A stretch of 64,000 nucleotides of DNA from Thermothelomyces thermophilus ATCC 42464 (Eukaryota > Ascomycota > Sordariomycetes > Sordariales > Chaetomiaceae), in assembly GCF_000226095.1 (NCBI RefSeq), contig NC_016472.1:9548001-9612000 (forward strand), in the 5' to 3' direction. The notes beneath the pieces were generated by a model that saw only the letters and a list, made by a program, of their open reading frames with translations, was not told the DNA's origin and did no database searches. The translations under genes and the position numbers were made by a program. Positions 9,871 through 22,300 of this stretch are shown here, piece after piece (the stretch's first letter is position 1; each line of letters opens with the position of its first letter).

Positions 9871-12800
9871 TTACAACTGTCCAGAAAGAATCGCTTCGGT
9901 CGCTATTATCATCACCACACGTCAGCTCGCCGTTCTATCTCTATTGTTTCTCAGGGAAAAAAAGGAGAGGGGAAAGAGAGAACTAACCGCTGTTGATATA
10001 GGCCCGCTTCGAGTCAAGCGGCACGCCAAAGCGCCGCTCCAGCTCCTGCTTGACACCCTTCTTGGTGACCGTCATAAGGTCGGCGGTGCGCAAGATCTCC
10101 CTGATCTCTGCCAGCAGCGCGTCGTCACTGGGCATGCCGGCCAGGTTGGTCATTTCCAGGTCCTGTTGTGACTGTGACGCGCCCGGGAACTGTGACCCGC
10201 CGAACTGGCTTTGCCGGTGGTTGTTGCCGCCGAGCATCTCCGAGGCCGCCAGCGACATACGGCTCGGCGCCGCCGGGATGCCCGGATAGCCCGAGATGGA
10301 GCCCGGGCGGCTGGGCGTGTAGCCGCCATACTCGGACATGGGGTGATTGGCGCGGGTCGCGTACGAGTAGCCCGAGACCTCGGAGCGCGTATCGTCGTGC
10401 AGGCCGCTCTGGGTCTGGGCCTCCCACAGCTCGGCCTGGTAGTCCTCCCACTTCTTGCGCGGGATGCTGGCCGGGTCGAACTTGCCCTCGTCCGAGATGA
10501 CAATCTTCTTGCCCTTCTCACCCGCCACGATACGCGTGTTGCCCCAGTTGAAGTCGTCCATGTGCCAGAAGGCGTAGAGCGGCAGGGCGAAGCTGAAGAC
10601 GGGTATCGCAATCACGTACAGAATCATCCAACCAATCATCTCCCACTTGCGACGCAAGATGAAGATGATGGCCTGCAAGCCGTAGATCACGCCGAGGAGG
10701 ACGAACGCCAGGATGGGTACGACCGTTCCCCGCTCGACGACCATAACGATGAGGTAAACAATGTAGGCCAGAAGGACAGGCTGAACGATGGTGGAGAGCA
10801 GGTCGATGAAGACGATGAACCGCATGCTGAAGCAGCAGAAACCGCACAGCTGGTTCATGGGCATGAGCTCAATCAGGTTGTGCACGGTCGAGTTGATCCA
10901 GCGGCGGCGCTGCGAGAGGAACACCTTCCACGAGTCCGGAGCGATTGTCCATGCGTGCGCGCGGGAGATGTACTTGGTCTTGTATCTGTTGTGGTACTTG
11001 AGCAAGAGCGTGGTGAGATAGCGATCCTCGCCCAGATGCAGCAGGTTCTTCATGTGGAGCGTGTCCACCCGGATGGTCGAGTACGCCTCGACGACTTCGC
11101 GGCTGACGAAGAGAGGCTTCCCCGTCTCGGCGGCGCGGATGCGGTACATCGAGAAACAGCCGGGCAAGCAGGTGACGGAACCGAAGAGCGACTCGAAGGC
11201 CTTGGCGAGATTGTGCGAGATGTAGTACTCGTAGACCTGAATCATGGTGACGAAGGACGATTTGGCATTGCTCAGGGCCGTCTCGCCGCAGACGGCGATG
11301 AGGCGGGTATCGTCGAGGAAGGCCGACACCATGCGCGTGGCCGAATCCTGAGCAACGACCGTGTCGGCGTCGATCTGGAGGAGGTATTCGTAAAAGGTCG
11401 GGTTGACGCCAATGACATTGCGGATCTGGTGGTACATCTCGAGCTCGAGGGGGCTCATGGGCAGGTTGTAGTGCACGCGGTTGAGGAAGCGCATCAAGAT
11501 CATCTGCGAGTCTCGCTTGCCACGGTTTCCGGGGCGGGACACCTCGGAGGGCTTGCCGACCTTGACCACGACGAGGAAGGGCACGATGTGGCCCTGCACC
11601 TCGTACAGGCCCGAGTATACCTTGCCCATGTTGTGCTGCTTGAGGCCTTCGCCGAGCGACTCGAAGCTCAGCGGCTCAGGATCGACCGCCTCGGAAACAC
11701 CAAGAATGTCGAGCACGATGCGCGGCGTCGGCCGATCGTTGCCCTGGCCGATAATCATACCGTCACAAATGATAACGAGGAGCTTGCGCTTGTCATCGTA
11801 GTGCATGCGTGCCGCAGAGTCGAGGGCACGGCGGATGGACTCCTCGTCTTCGGTGTAGACCGGGATCTGGCACATGATGAACTTGTCCAGATTTTCGGGC
11901 ATATTCTTGGTGCTAAACTGGAGGGCGGCGAAGAACTTGAAGGCGATGATACTGCCAAGGAGGACCGACACGGACAGGACCAGGTACTCGGCAAACTTGC
12001 ACTTTGCGGACGCGCGCGTGTCCAAGTCTGCGACGTAGAAGAGGTTGTCGAGACACAGCTGCATCGCCCTCTTCATGTTGGCATCGATACCCAACGACTG
12101 CCACAGGGCCGTGATATCGTCGCCGGATCTCTGCTGGAAGAGTTGCACGACGAGCGGATGCATGAAGTCGGTGGCGGTCGGGTCCGATGGCGGCGGCATC
12201 CCTGGTGGGTTCTTCTGCCGGCGGCCGTTCTGAGTGTATTTTGTCAAGTCGTAGACACGGTTGTTGAGGATCGCAATCGTCATTGCCTGCTTGGTGCTGA
12301 GCGTCCGGACGTACTGGGCCGAGTAGCCCACGTTGCCAACTTTGTAGTTGGCCCTCAGCATCTTCATCTGCTGCGCGAACCAGTCCGGCCGGCTGTCGTT
12401 GGTGAAGTAGCGGAAGTCGTGATACTTGGAATTCATATCCTGGCTGCTGATAACGGCCACAGACCCGGTGACATTAGTGTCCTTGTAGTCAAGGAGGACG
12501 GCCGGATCGATGCTGCCGTGCTGACCCTGGCAGAGCGCCGAAACCTGTACGGGGAAGAGCGAGGTGATATCCATGCCGGCGTACTGGGTCAGCATCTTTT
12601 GCGGCAGATATGTGGGATAGTGGCGCGGGGCAAAAGCACCAATGTCGAATATCTGGCCGCGGATCGAGGCGTAAGCGGGCCGGCCGTCCTTCCCGTCGTA
12701 GCGTGACAGTTCCTCCGGACTGTAGACGTACTGGTGCGGGCAAATCAACATGGGAAAGGCGACCATGAAGAAGGCAGCCAGCAGACAGCTGAACCAGATG

Positions 12801-15604
12801 ATCATGTTGATGGCCATCTTCTCGCGCCACGCCATCCGGACATCCTTGCGCTGCATGCGGCCGATCCACCGGACGAGGAAGTCGGGGATGAAGAAGGTCA
12901 GGAGATGGACGACAAAGACCCAGCGCTTCCGGCTGGGGCTGTCCTTGTACTCCTCCACCTCCTGCATCTCCTTCTCGTTGCCGCGCTCGGCCATCTGCTC
13001 GCGGGTGTCCAGGTTCTTAAACATGTCGCCGCCCCCGAAGGCCGACGCACCCGCGTCAGAGCGCGCGTCCACGTCATTGCTGCCAAAATAGCCAGCCTTC
13101 TTCTCGGGATTGAAGCTGGCCGGTGTGGCTCCGCCGGACATGAGCAGACGTTCCTTGGAGACGCCGAATGGGTCCGCGGGGGTACCCATGCCGTCTCCTG
13201 CGTCCGAGGGCAGTCCGTAGCGGCCGGACTGCGAGAAGCTGTCGCCCAGCTGCGCGATCTCCATCCAGACGCGCTCGCTAAGGAAGACACCCGTGGCGCC
13301 AATGGCGACTTCGTTGCTCGGCCACCGCTTCTCGTCGACCACCATCTCCACCTTCTCGCGCTCGCTGCCCACGACCGCGGTCTCGGGATCCGCCAACCCC
13401 AAGAACTCACCAAACGGCAAGAACAAGCTGAAGTCGGCGGACCGCAGGCGCTGGCTGATCTCGGCAATGCCAAACGTCTGCAGCTGCGCGCGCACGCATT
13501 TGCTGTCGAACTGATTCGCGATGCGCCTGTCATTGGGTTTGAGACAGAAAACAAAATAGCAGTTCGTGCCCGGCGCCGTGACCGACTTTGTGACGTTCTC
13601 CAGGGCCGAGAGAAACTGGCCGGAAGCGCCCTGTTCCGACGTGCGCGCACTGCCGGTCCGCTTGTCCCCCGGGTCGCTGCCCTGCCCAGCCGACAGATCC
13701 CTCTCCATGGCGCGTTGGCGCGCATTCAGAGCAGCGGCGGACCGCCCGCGCTTTGACATGATGCTCGGCGCGCGCATCGGCCGAGAGCTCACCGAGGCTT
13801 GCATGACGGTTGTCCGCTCCTGGGGATGGACAACCGTCTGGAGGACCTCCTGGCCAAAAAGACGGGCGACAAACGAGCTCTTGCTGGAATTGATAAGGTT
13901 CATGAGGTCACCCGAGATGACTTCGCCGTTCTCCTCCACCAGCCCCTTGACGGGATAATCGACTTCGCCGGCAAAGTGCTTGACGGTGAAGGTGGCGGCA
14001 GTGTTTTCGGTGAAGAAATTGCTCCCGGGCAGCTTGGCCGTGGCAGCACCAACGCTGATGGCAGGATTCTTTCCCTCGAAGCGCTTGCGCAGGCTCTCCA
14101 GCATCTGCATGTCGGTGCGGTGGCGGCGGGTTTGGTCGTCCAGGATGGAGAGCAGGCCGTTGCCCGGCTTCAGCAGCCCCTTGACGGCGTCCGAGTTGTC
14201 AAAGTAGCTGGTCGGGGGCACGGATACCTCTTCGGTCTCGAGCATCTCCGCCTTGCGGTCAAAAAAGTTCTGAAGGGCCAGGTTATAGAGCGACTCGGTG
14301 GCGGCATTGGTTAGGAGCTGATCGAGCGTGGAGCCGGTTGACGATTGTTGCTGGAAGCCCGGGAAGTCAATGATGGAGATGGTGTTGGAAATCGAGTCCT
14401 CGGAGGCACACAATTTCTGGTTGATGCTCTCTATCACGTAGGCGACGAGAAGCGAGTACAGTGTCCGGGCGAGCTCGTTCGCGTTCGCCCGAGCACCGGC
14501 CGGGTCGAGCAGGACCGTCACCCTCTCCTTGTGGATCATCTTCGTCTTGTAACCCAATGTGGTCTGGAGGTCTGCGGCGCTGACCCCGAGGAACGCGGCG
14601 ATGATGCCCAGGACATCCTTGTTCTTGACCGTGGTGGTGGCCTGGCCGCCTTCGTGTGAAAAGCCACCGCTATCATCGCCCGTCACGGTCGTGTTGGCGG
14701 TAGTCTCGAACTCCAGCTGGCCAATGTGCAAGATGCTGGCCAGAATCTGACAAATCTCGGCGATCTCACTGCGGGGGAATTCGAGTTTCCGCAGGGCCGT
14801 CTTGAAGAGCTGGAACCCCTCGGCATCGTTGATTCCCACTTTGAGCTGCGTAGGGTGACCCAGGTACTTCCACCGCTTCTGTGGCGTGTCGAAGCCGAGA
14901 TGAGCCTTCTCGGCGGGGCTCGTTCCCGCTAGCAGGTAGTACAACACGTGAAAGTTGCGCTCACCGGTGGGAACATCCGTAATCCGGCTCCGTTCCAGTC
15001 GATGATCCAGCAGCTTAGCGCCAAGGAGAACGGGGTTTGTCGATGAAGTCGTGTCGTACTGGAGCTCGTAGAAGAGACCAGCCTTGGAGGCTGTGGGTGT
15101 GGTGGCGGTCTTGGTCGTGGTGAGGGTGTCGAAGACGTACGCCGCAAGCGATACCTTGGCGGAGAGGGGGGTGGAGGAGCGGTTGAGCAGCGAAGTCAGG
15201 AGGTGAGAGCGCACCGTCGTCTTCCCTGAGCCAGATTCACCACTGCCGGCAATGTTAGTCCCGCTTCCTCAAGCATTGAAAAACAAAAAGGGGCTGTCGT
15301 ACAGGAAGAGTATGGCCTGGTTTTCTGAGCGGTGTCCCAGCCGGAGCAGGGCCCTATCTGCCATATCCTCGGCGGCGGCCTGGGCGGACGAGCCATCACC
15401 CTTAGTCGAGCTCGTGTATGTATTGGTACAGATGATGGCGTGGGACGAGAGGCGGGCGGTCGGGATGGAGACATGGAAACGGCTGGCGAGGTGAGCCGTC
15501 AACTGCGCATCCGACTGGTAATGGGCCGGCAGCGAGGGCAGGGAGGCCTGCGTATGAGCAGCCCCTCCGGCGTTCGCGCCGAGAGGCGGAAGGTTGAGCG
15601 CCAT
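9871..15604 (-). CDS. csmA: Class V chitin synthase with myosin motor-like domain (csmA type)
   Basis: Polymerises GlcNAc into cell-wall chitin; the myosin-like head is thought to help tether or deliver it along actin at hyphal tips. Exons on the minus strand are 15604-15303, 15242-9988 and 9902-9871, giving 1862 residues, normal for class V. In order: N-terminal motor-like domain with a complete P-loop GESGSGKT near residue 102, encoded across intron 1; membrane segments near 870-920; a cytochrome b5-like fold ([15 protein letters not shown]) near 965; a membrane segment before the catalytic region; catalytic QIDADT near 1392 and QRRRW near 1546; several C-terminal membrane segments; WGNTR; and a DEK-type C-terminal helix bundle. 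The long frame appears to stop after INSG, but a GTTAGT donor there and an acceptor at 9903 add a last short exon reading [10 protein letters not shown], which I recall as the usual family ending. Head-to-head with csmB. Confidence 0.95.
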
Positions 15605-18600
15605 GGTGGACGGCGCGGCCGGGAGCTGGCCGTGGTCAACGGTAGGTATACAGCGGCTTCCCAGAGGCGATAACCAGACGGGGCGTCAGTCGTCGGTGTT
15701 GTTTTTCTAGTCTGGTTTGTGTCCTTGGACACCGGGAGAGAGTCTTGTTCCTCTGCAGCAAGCCAAGGTTCGGGGTTCCGGGCCCGTTGGCGGCAATGGC
15801 AGGGGCCTCGACTACCCGCAATCTCGATTTGCGAAGGCTAATAAAAAAAAGAAAAATTAAAATAAGGCTAGCGGGTAGAAGCAGATGCTAGAACGAATGG
15901 TATATGAAGATGTGCCAAAGAAACAACCCCTGGAACGAACGTGTGCCAAAACGAAGGACACGGGGTAGTGAGCGTTGACAAAATGTCTGGCGGGACTGGG
16001 GAAGTCGCCTGGGCGATGGATGGAACAGAATGCAAGCCTTCTCGGCCCAGCGAGACTTCAACTGAAAGCGCTCTGTTTGCACGCGCTGAGCTGGCTTTGG
16101 CTGGGCCCGAGCCAGGCTGGGAAAGGGGGGAGCGGCCGTGTCCTCCGGGAGGAATCCCTGCTACGGAAGGCGCCATCGACCAAGTGCGAAGATTCATACG
16201 AACTGGCGCCTCCGATGGACTCCACCTGATTGGCAGGAGGGGGGGGGGGGCCAAGCCGGACAAGCATTGGATCACAGCTCCAGGAGTGGCCCAAAATAAA
16301 CAAGATCTGGAACGCAACCTTCCATCGTATACACTCTGGATGCCACCCACCGGGACTCGTTCATGCACAGTCTGGCCTACCATAGAACCACTTCGAAGAA
16401 ACCTCTCCTTCACGCACTACAGCAGCTTTGGTTGGGATTGTTTCTGCTTCGTAGTTTATAGTCCCGGAGCGCTTCAACTCGACTCGTGACCAGGATCAGG
16501 TCGTTCCCGCATCAGCCAGGTCTCAACCCCATTGGGAGTGGATCGCATTTCAGGACCAGGAGTTGGGGGAAGCAGGGGTTGGTTGGCCGGTTGGTACGGA
16601 GTAACTTGCATTTCAGACTTCGCTAGGCGACATTCCCCCGACATGACTCCTCGATAGCTGCATATCTCTGAATAAGTTTTGTGGAAGCTCAGGAATCGGC
16701 CTTTGGGTAGGTACTTGCTTACTGTGTACTGTGCGAGCGCAGCATATTTATTCTTCTCTTTTGGCTCTTTTGGGGATTCTTCGAACAAACCCGGAAGTTG
16801 TGTCTTTTTCAACCCGTAACCCATCGGATCCTCGGGGTGCGTGGGAATGCACTGTACGGATTACGGGATACGGTATAGTTAGCACTTGCGCAGTCTACCA
16901 AAAGCTTGGTCAAGTTGCACATCGGTATCTAGCCGAGTGTAACACGACCACCATCCTCTGGCGCCTGTTCCTCTTCATTGGCTTTGCTTGGCCGAGTGGC
17001 AAAACATAGCACAGAAAGGAGGGGTCTTAGCACGAAGCCTCTATCGGAGGTTGCTTTGCTGCATCAGTGCTCGGACATCGGAGGAATCCTGTATGGTGGC
17101 TGATTGACCTCTTTTTCATCCTTCTTATTCCTTCCAGAAGAGCCAGATGAGATGTTGGTTGTTGGTAAAAGGTTCGCTGTGCCGTTGAGTACCAGTACCT
17201 TGTTTGGATGCGTTTCAAGTTCTGCTTCTCTGCGGCCCACGCCAGGCAGTATCAACTGCGTAGGTGTTAGGGGTTAGAAGGGTGGAGAGGACCGAGCCAC
17301 AACTGAGCAACAAACACACTGTCCCGCTACTGATCACAAAGGCTCATGTTGTGATCACATTGACATCCGAGGTCTAATCTGATCTACATTTATTTAGCCA
17401 GCATTTGTATCCTCGACATTTCAAGACATTGAACAGCCCCGTATGTAGGATGGAAGCGGAGGTCCGGATTTAAAGATTGTATGTACTATACGGACGTACA
17501 TTTGTACATACCTATACATGATGTGCTACCCTGTATATACAAGTACCTTCCATAATACCCAGGGCAGCTATCTGGTTTCCTACCTATTGGTAGATATATC
17601 GAGTACCTCATCTTCAGAGACATCTGTAAAAGAATCCAGCATATCAAGTACGTGCCAAATAATGGGTTTAGAAACTCAACTTTCCAAGAGCAATAGGTAC
17701 AGTCGCATACATACACACATAAATCCTTTCTCATTAGCAGTATTGCTCTGGCCAATGCCGTTACGCAGCATATGCGAGTAAGCTCCAAGCTATAGACTAG
17801 GTAGCTGTCCCGTGGAAGCGACACGAGGCAAGGATCAGCGAGTAAAAAAAGACTAGCCACTACTGTGGAAATGATGCCTGCGAAGGCTGTCCATCCAATA
17901 CATACACGGTGTATAGTAATCCGAGGGACCTAGCGAAAGAAAATGCGAGTCATCGGTCTAGTGTATGCACAGGGCCTCATGGTACTGTTGCCAACAACAT
18001 CAATACCGTGCATAGGACGGAGTTTGTGCGGACAATCGTGCCAGAACAGTTATAACCACAGTGTCGGGTGCGTGATCCAGGTTTGGTGTGCTCGTGTGGA
18101 GTGCATCATCTGGTCGGACGCCCCGTCCGATGCTGTCAGGCCCTCGTATTCGACCGCCGGGAACTACCGCAGACCCTTTTTTAGGCCTGCACTGCCGCGC
18201 TGCTTCAGAAGCCTCCCCTCCAGTCATCCACCTGACGCCACTCACCAGCTGCAACGACGCGGAGATCCGCTTGGATGAACGGGCGGCAAAGAACTGAACT
18301 TATCGAAGATCTCTCCCTCCCAAGACACATTGAGGAGACGCTGCGACAGAGTCCAAACCTCCATAGAGCGCATAAATTGTATGGAGCAGAGCACTGCGTT
18401 TTGTGAATGCAGGGCAGTCACATCTTGTGTATGCACGTAGCGAGCTCTATTTCTGCTCGTTAATTCAACGAGTACCGAATAGAACATGGTTTTTTTTTTT
18501 TTCTTGCCAAGTAACTACGAGCGTGTGCTGAGTGCATTCCCCGTCATTCCAGGTCCGATCCGGCGTTGGCCTAGAATTTTCCGCGGCACATCACGCAAAT

Positions 18601-19338
18601 CCCGGTCCACACCAGGTCCGATCCACACACACAGGTTTTGCTTGGCCTGGTTCTGCGCAACTGGTCGATTTCGCCCGCCGCAGCCACCTCGTACGACCGG
18701 CACGATGGATCTTTTCTGGGCAAGCACCCCTGGGGCACAACCACCCGACCATGCAAGCTGCCCTGCCGCCAACACGCTCGCTTGTGTCTGCTCAATTGGG
18801 TGCATTTTCCGGCCGCAGTTTGCCTTTGGCAACAAATCTCCTTGTTGCGTTTTTGTATTCGAACCGTCTCACTCGCTCTGACGGGTACCTTTCTTTTTTT
18901 TTTTTCGGTCGTTGTTTTTTTCCCTTTCGAACGTCTGTCTGGCGCGATTTCCCCCTTTTTGGGTTCTCGGGCTCCCTAATTCTCTTGCCTGCTAAGGGAA
19001 GGGGCACCGGGGAGGCACAGGATTCCTTGATCCGTTGCCGCCACGACCAGCCCGCATTCTCCGCCAGAACCCGACCACAACACGACTCATCCGGCCACCA
19101 CTCGCTAGGTTCAATATTGCTATCAGTCGTTCTATCCTGTTTTAGTTTAGGTTGTACAGCCCATTTGGACGAGCCTCTGGAGCGCTGCACAACCAGGAGA
19201 CCTGGCTGTCAACATCACCGCAAACACCGCCATCCGAGGAGAATCCAAGAGCAACGCCCCTCCGTCCTGGCTAGTTGAGTCGAGCCCGCGTTTTCGGCCG
19301 TGTCCCTCTTGGGGGGCCGCAACCTACCGCTCGACAGC
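15605..19338. other. 3.7 kb divergent upstream region shared by csmA and csmB
   Basis: No gene supported. Open frames here (for example 15941-16489 and 18532-19278) show no family motif and cross low-complexity sequence. It holds a G-run near 16241-16250, TACGGA-type elements near 16594-16603 and 16854-16864, T-tracts near 18490 and 18895-18920, and a pyrimidine-rich stretch just before csmB. It must carry both promoters and probably long leaders for both chitin synthase genes. The size is large for a fungal gap and suggests more regulation than a simple bidirectional promoter. Confidence 0.5.
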
Positions 19339-22300
19339 ATGGCGAACCGCATGTCCGTGTACTCGATGGCCTCAGAGCCGGGGATGGGAGGCTCTCGGGG
19401 CGGTCAGCAGTCCCAGGTGTCGTCGACGACGTTGCTGAACTCGATCCATAACAGCTATCTCTCTTCCCAACCATACCAGCTCGATGCTGGGACAAGTCTT
19501 GTCGTCAACACGTGGCTCACGGCATCACAGCCGGGGCCCACCGGCCATGTCGGCGGCACGGTAGATGCCAATTTGATAACGCGGGCGTGGGAACATGCTC
19601 GCCGCCGTGCCGAGGACGGCTGCATCATTCTTGGGTAAGTAGTACTCTGCTGCCAAAAGTCTCTATGTCCGGCCTGCCAGGGAAGGAAGGGGTTGCTAAC
19701 CGTTGCAAGCTCGCTGCACACATCCACACCTTCGCTGCTCCGACCGGCCCTCTCGTCACTGCCCGTACCCGTTCCCAGTTCGGTCTTCCAGTCGCTGCAG
19801 GCAATCGAGCCACTCCTCCGATGCGTAACACCCTATAACCCCTCGACGCCAAGGCAGGTCGCCCTCGGGGTGACGCTGACCCTCAACCTTGCCGGGAAGG
19901 TCGTGGGCGCTTCGGTGGCCTTGTCGCAGGGCGGCATTGACACCGAGAAGGGCTTGTTGCGCATCCCAGCCGAGCCCGGCCACCGCGCCTTTGACGCTTT
20001 CTATTACCTCCTCACTTCAGCGTCTACTCCGGCCGAGCGGGAGTTCCTCGGGCTCAAGGGCGCCTCCAGCTACAACCTCCTGGCCCGCTCAGGCACGTAC
20101 GATCCGCCTTCGTACTTGCCCACCGCAGATGATGGTACCGCGGCCGACGATTTCCGGTCCGCCCTCAAGGAGATTGGCATCAAGGGCTCCGCACACCGCA
20201 ACTTCATTTCCACTCTTGCCGGCCTGCTAAAGTTGGGCGACACGGTCGACTACCACGTGGACGAGGATGTCTTGGAGGAGGTCAGCGAGGATGTCAGCGG
20301 CCTCCTGGGCCTGGAACCCGAAGTTCTGTCGAAGAAGTGTACCACCGATGACCGTGCCACGCTCCTTGCAGGCATGTACGAAGCATTGGTGGACTGGGTC
20401 ATCAGGAAGGCCAACGAGGCCATCGCGGCTCAGGTGGGCCGGATCAGGGATGGGGAAGAGTCGGCCGACGGCAGCCAGGGGGGCAGGACACCCAATTCGG
20501 CCGAGGACACTGGAGATACCGTTTGCCTCCACTTCCTCGAGATTCCCGACCCGAACCTGGGCAAGGCAGTTGCCATGCAGGGCGTCTTCGATGACAACCA
20601 GGGCATCAACTCGGAGATGAAACAGGATGGCCTCGAGGTCGCCCCCGCGAGCAGTTCCGTTCTGCGGGAGATGCAGAACGCTGTGGCTGAGGCCGGCCCC
20701 GAATTGGGCATCACGGTTGGGTCGCTCGGTAGGGACAGGCAGCACATGCTCGAAAAGCGGGAAGAGGTTCTCGAGAGGATTGCGCTCGCCGCCGAAGAGG
20801 ATGGCTTTTTGAAGCAGCTGCTCATCCCCGTTCCCGCCGAGGGTATCACTCTGGGCCGCGGCGGTCGTATCGACCTATCTGCCCTCCTCAGCACCAGTCG
20901 GGCGTGGTACCACCTCTGTATACACCCGACCGACGAGTCGCCAGCCAGCCTGGCCGCCCTGCCGTCCGTCAATTCGGCATGGTCGGCCGGCACCGTGTCT
21001 AGGCAACTGCGGGCCTGGCGACTCCCCGAGTGGTCGAACCGGCGTAACAAGCAGCTCGACTACACGGTCGATTTCGACTTTGACGAGTTTGTCGCCCGCT
21101 ACCGTATGCTGGGGTGCACGGACGGCCGCGACGGTATCGAGAGCTGGGTCCTCGAGCGCGGGTGGGCCAACGGCGATGTGGTGGTGGGCCGTGAGCGCGT
21201 CTGGATGCGGGAGCACGCCTGGTGGGAGGCCGAATGTGCGCTCGATATGAGCCCCGCCGGGGCCGAGAGACTCGGAAGCATGCCCAACATGATGCCGCCG
21301 ACCAGTCTCGGTACCGGATACTCTGCTACCGGGAGCGGCTTTTTCCCACCGCAGCCGTTCCACGACGCTTCCTCCAACGGCAGCCGCGAGCAGCTCGTTC
21401 ACCAGAGGAACCTGAGCCAGGCTACCCTGGGAGGAGGGCTCCGTCCCGCGATGGCCCCCTCGATCGCGCCCACCGGCATGACCGGCATGCGTAACACCAG
21501 CAATGGCGATTATGGTCTCGGTACCAAGGGCGATACCCACAGAGGCGATGTCTACTACAACGCCGACGGCCAGTTTGTCGGCCTTGACGCCGACCTCGCC
21601 GAGGGCAAAAAGATCACGGAGCAGCCCATCTCTACCTCCAGAAGGGCATGGGTTACCCTTGTCTGGATTCTTACCTTCTGGATCCCGTCGCCGCTCCTGA
21701 AGTACGTCGGGCGCATGAAGCGGCCTGATGTGCGCATGGCGTGGCGGGAGAAATTCGTTCTCTGCTTCATTATCGCCCTTCTCAACGGCATCCTCGTCTT
21801 CTGGATCATCTTATTCGGTAAACTGCTCTGTCCCGATTATGACAAGGCGTGGTCTCGCAACGAGGTCTCGCACCATCTGGGAGAGAACGACTTTTGGGTC
21901 AGCATCCACGGCAAGGTGTACGACATCTCGAAGTTCTGGAAAATAGATCATGGCACCCCGGCGTATCCGAGCTCGCGCGAATACATGGAGCCCCTGGCCG
22001 GCATGGATTTGAGCAACTACTTCATCGTGCCTCTCACCCTGGTTTGCCCCGGGCTGGTGACAGACCCCACGGTTCAGCTTACCCTCAACACCTCACTCGA
22101 GTATTCCATCGCTGATCACACCTCGGGCCACTACGCCAGGGACCCCACCGGCCCCCTGGGAAAGGTGGACTGGTATTCCAAGCGATTCCTCCCTCGCATG
22201 AAGCCGTACTTCACTGGCGAACTGGTCTGGGAGCCGAAGCAAATCAAGCAGGAGGGAGATGATTACCAACGACCGTGGTTCCTCTGGGAGAACAGGGTCT

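Noticed and set aside
10211-12706. 831-codon open frame on the plus strand
   Set aside because: It lies wholly antisense to the csmA catalytic region. Its His/Asp/Glu/Val-rich composition is what GC-rich codons give when read backwards, and it shows no domain.
15941-16489. 182-codon open frame between the chitin synthases
   Set aside because: No family motif, crosses a G-run, and lies in the upstream region of csmA.
17255-17285. Telomere-like GTTAGGGGTTAG
   Set aside because: Only two imperfect units; no array, so not an internal telomere tract.
18532-19278. 248-codon open frame upstream of csmB
   Set aside because: Low complexity with Phe and Ser runs from a T-tract, no domain; more likely the csmB leader.
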